From Bordetella parapertussis (GTDB taxonomy: Bacteria; Pseudomonadota; Gammaproteobacteria; Burkholderiales; Burkholderiaceae_B), in contig CAMBLP010000136.1 in assembly GCA_945868195.1 (NCBI GenBank), positions 1 to 5,787 of the forward strand: a DNA stretch of 5,787 bases, written 5' to 3'. Both the position numbers and the translations under genes were made by a program. Shown here one piece after another: positions 5,060 to 5,787 of the stretch; the first letter of the stretch is position 1; the number at the start of each line of letters is the position of its first letter. The notes beneath the pieces were generated by a model, which searched no databases, was not told where the DNA came from, and worked only from the letters and a program-made list of their open reading frames with translations.

Positions 5060-5088
5060 AAAGATTGTAGCATGTAGCCACAATCTTT
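5060..5088. repeat. Perfect 9-bp inverted repeat between secG and tRNA-Leu
   Basis: AAAGATTGT (5060-5068) pairs with ACAATCTTT (5080-5088); after one mismatch, two further G-C pairs are possible inside. It lies 19 bases past the secG stop. On the minus strand it is followed by GGCTAATC, not by Ts, so it is not a classical terminator. It could be an RNase processing hairpin separating the secG mRNA from the tRNA, or an operator, since it covers the tRNA -10 element. Confidence 0.6.
5064..5072 (-). promoter_or_regulatory. Candidate extended -10 promoter of tRNA-Leu
   Basis: The minus strand reads TGCTACAAT: TGn plus TACAAT (5064-5069, five of six). Transcription would start near 5057, with a 5' leader of about 21 bases to be trimmed by RNase P. 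No strong -35 is present (GTTAAA at 16 bases is the best). The same TGnTACAATCTT occurs at the nuo promoter. The tRNA may also be made by read-through from secG. Confidence 0.45.
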
Positions 5089-5107
5089 AACTCGAGGCTC
5101 AGCACCT

Positions 5108-5545
5108 TTATTTAGCTGCAGGAGCAGTAGGCACCGCAGGCACAGGCGCTGCAGGAATGCTAGGAACCGCATTCAGAGGAACAGCGGGTGCTGCGGGCGA
5201 AACCGGAACTGTCGGGGCAACCCCCGGCACAGCAGAGCCAGCAGGCGGCGCAACAGGTGCAGTCTGAGTGAAGTTTTGCATAATGCCCGTGTCTTGACCC
5301 ACATTGCCACGATTCGCCACATAAGCTAGGCCTATCGTGGAAATAAAGAACACGACCGCCGCCCATTTGGTCGCACGAGACATGAAGTTTGCGGCACCAG
5401 TGGCACCAAACAAACTACCTGCTGAGCCGCTACCAAAAGCGGAACCCATATCTGCGCCCTTGCCCTGCTGTAGCAAGACGAGAGAAATGATTGAAAGTGA
5501 AGACAGGATCTGCACAACGAGCAGAAGATTAAACATCCAAGACAT
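5108..5545 (-). CDS. secG: Preprotein translocase subunit SecG
   Basis: SecG is the small auxiliary subunit of the SecYEG channel in the inner membrane; it assists SecA-driven export. The product has 145 residues. Two membrane segments are visible at about 4-25 and 60-78. Between them is the highly conserved cytoplasmic loop, with LLQQGKGADMGSAFGSGSAG (24-43) followed by SLFGATGAANFMSRATK (44-60). After residue 95 comes a tail of about 50 residues made largely of alanine, proline and valine (15 Ala and 15 Pro in residues 96-145), with no charge until the final Lys. Such tails are known in Burkholderiales but make this protein longer than the 110-residue Escherichia coli form. A GGAG ribosome binding site (5553-5556) sits 7 bases before the ATG. 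It follows tpiA after 54 bases with no terminator between, so both are probably co-transcribed. The upstream part of the porin's export route runs through this translocon. Confidence 0.96.
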   Translation of the reverse strand: MSWMFNLLLVVQILSSLSIISLVLLQQGKGADMGSAFGSGSAGSLFGATGAANFMSRATKWAAVVFFISTIGLAYVANRGNVGQDTGIMQNFTQTAPVAPPAGSAVPGVAPTVPVSPAAPAVPLNAVPSIPAAPVPAVPTAPAAK

Positions 5546-5599
5546 TGAAACGCTCCGAAAACTAAATAGCGAGGAAAAATATCAAGCAAATGCTGCCAT

Positions 5600-5787
<188 letters not shown>

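Noticed and set aside
4876..5070. Plus-strand open frame of 64 codons across the G-rich tract and tRNA
   Set aside because: It is read through the antisense of a clear tRNA gene; the open frame follows from purine-rich composition.

Overview
The window comes from a betaproteobacterium, most likely order Burkholderiales. The evidence is the gene order tpiA, secG, tRNA-Leu, nuoA-D, separate nuoC and nuoD genes (fused in Escherichia coli), and a porin of the betaproteobacterial type ending in GLRHQF. By eye the base composition is moderate, less GC-rich than Burkholderia or Bordetella. I cannot place it to genus. Every recognised gene lies on the minus strand, so transcription runs from high to low coordinates.

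In the direction of transcription, the window starts with the 3' end of tpiA (triosephosphate isomerase), then secG (Sec translocon subunit), a short spacer with a dyad and a promoter-like element, and a class II tRNA-Leu with anticodon GAG. Next comes about 220 bases without a gene, holding a C-rich, G-poor transcribed tract, a near-consensus FNR/Anr-type box and candidate promoters. A universal stress protein gene and its terminator follow. After about 350 bases holding that terminator, a porin promoter and a long leader comes a complete outer-membrane porin gene with a 3' hairpin and a strong terminator. Last is the start of the respiratory complex I operon: promoter, nuoA, nuoB, nuoC and the first 362 codons of nuoD.

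The nuo genes form one tightly spaced operon for the proton-pumping NADH:quinone oxidoreductase. NuoA is a membrane subunit; NuoB, NuoC and NuoD belong to the quinone-binding connecting module. The universal stress protein and porin genes each look like a separate transcription unit with its own promoter and terminator. They sit between the tRNA and nuoA, which are adjacent in the relatives I recall.

I see no transposon, phage, CRISPR array, toxin-antitoxin or defence gene, and no clearly new system. The points of interest are regulatory: an FNR/Anr-like box before the stress gene, a recurring AAGCGAGCC hairpin core bounding the porin unit, near-identical TGnTACAATCTT elements before the tRNA and nuoA, and a rut-like tract after the tRNA. 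All are pattern readings without computed statistics.
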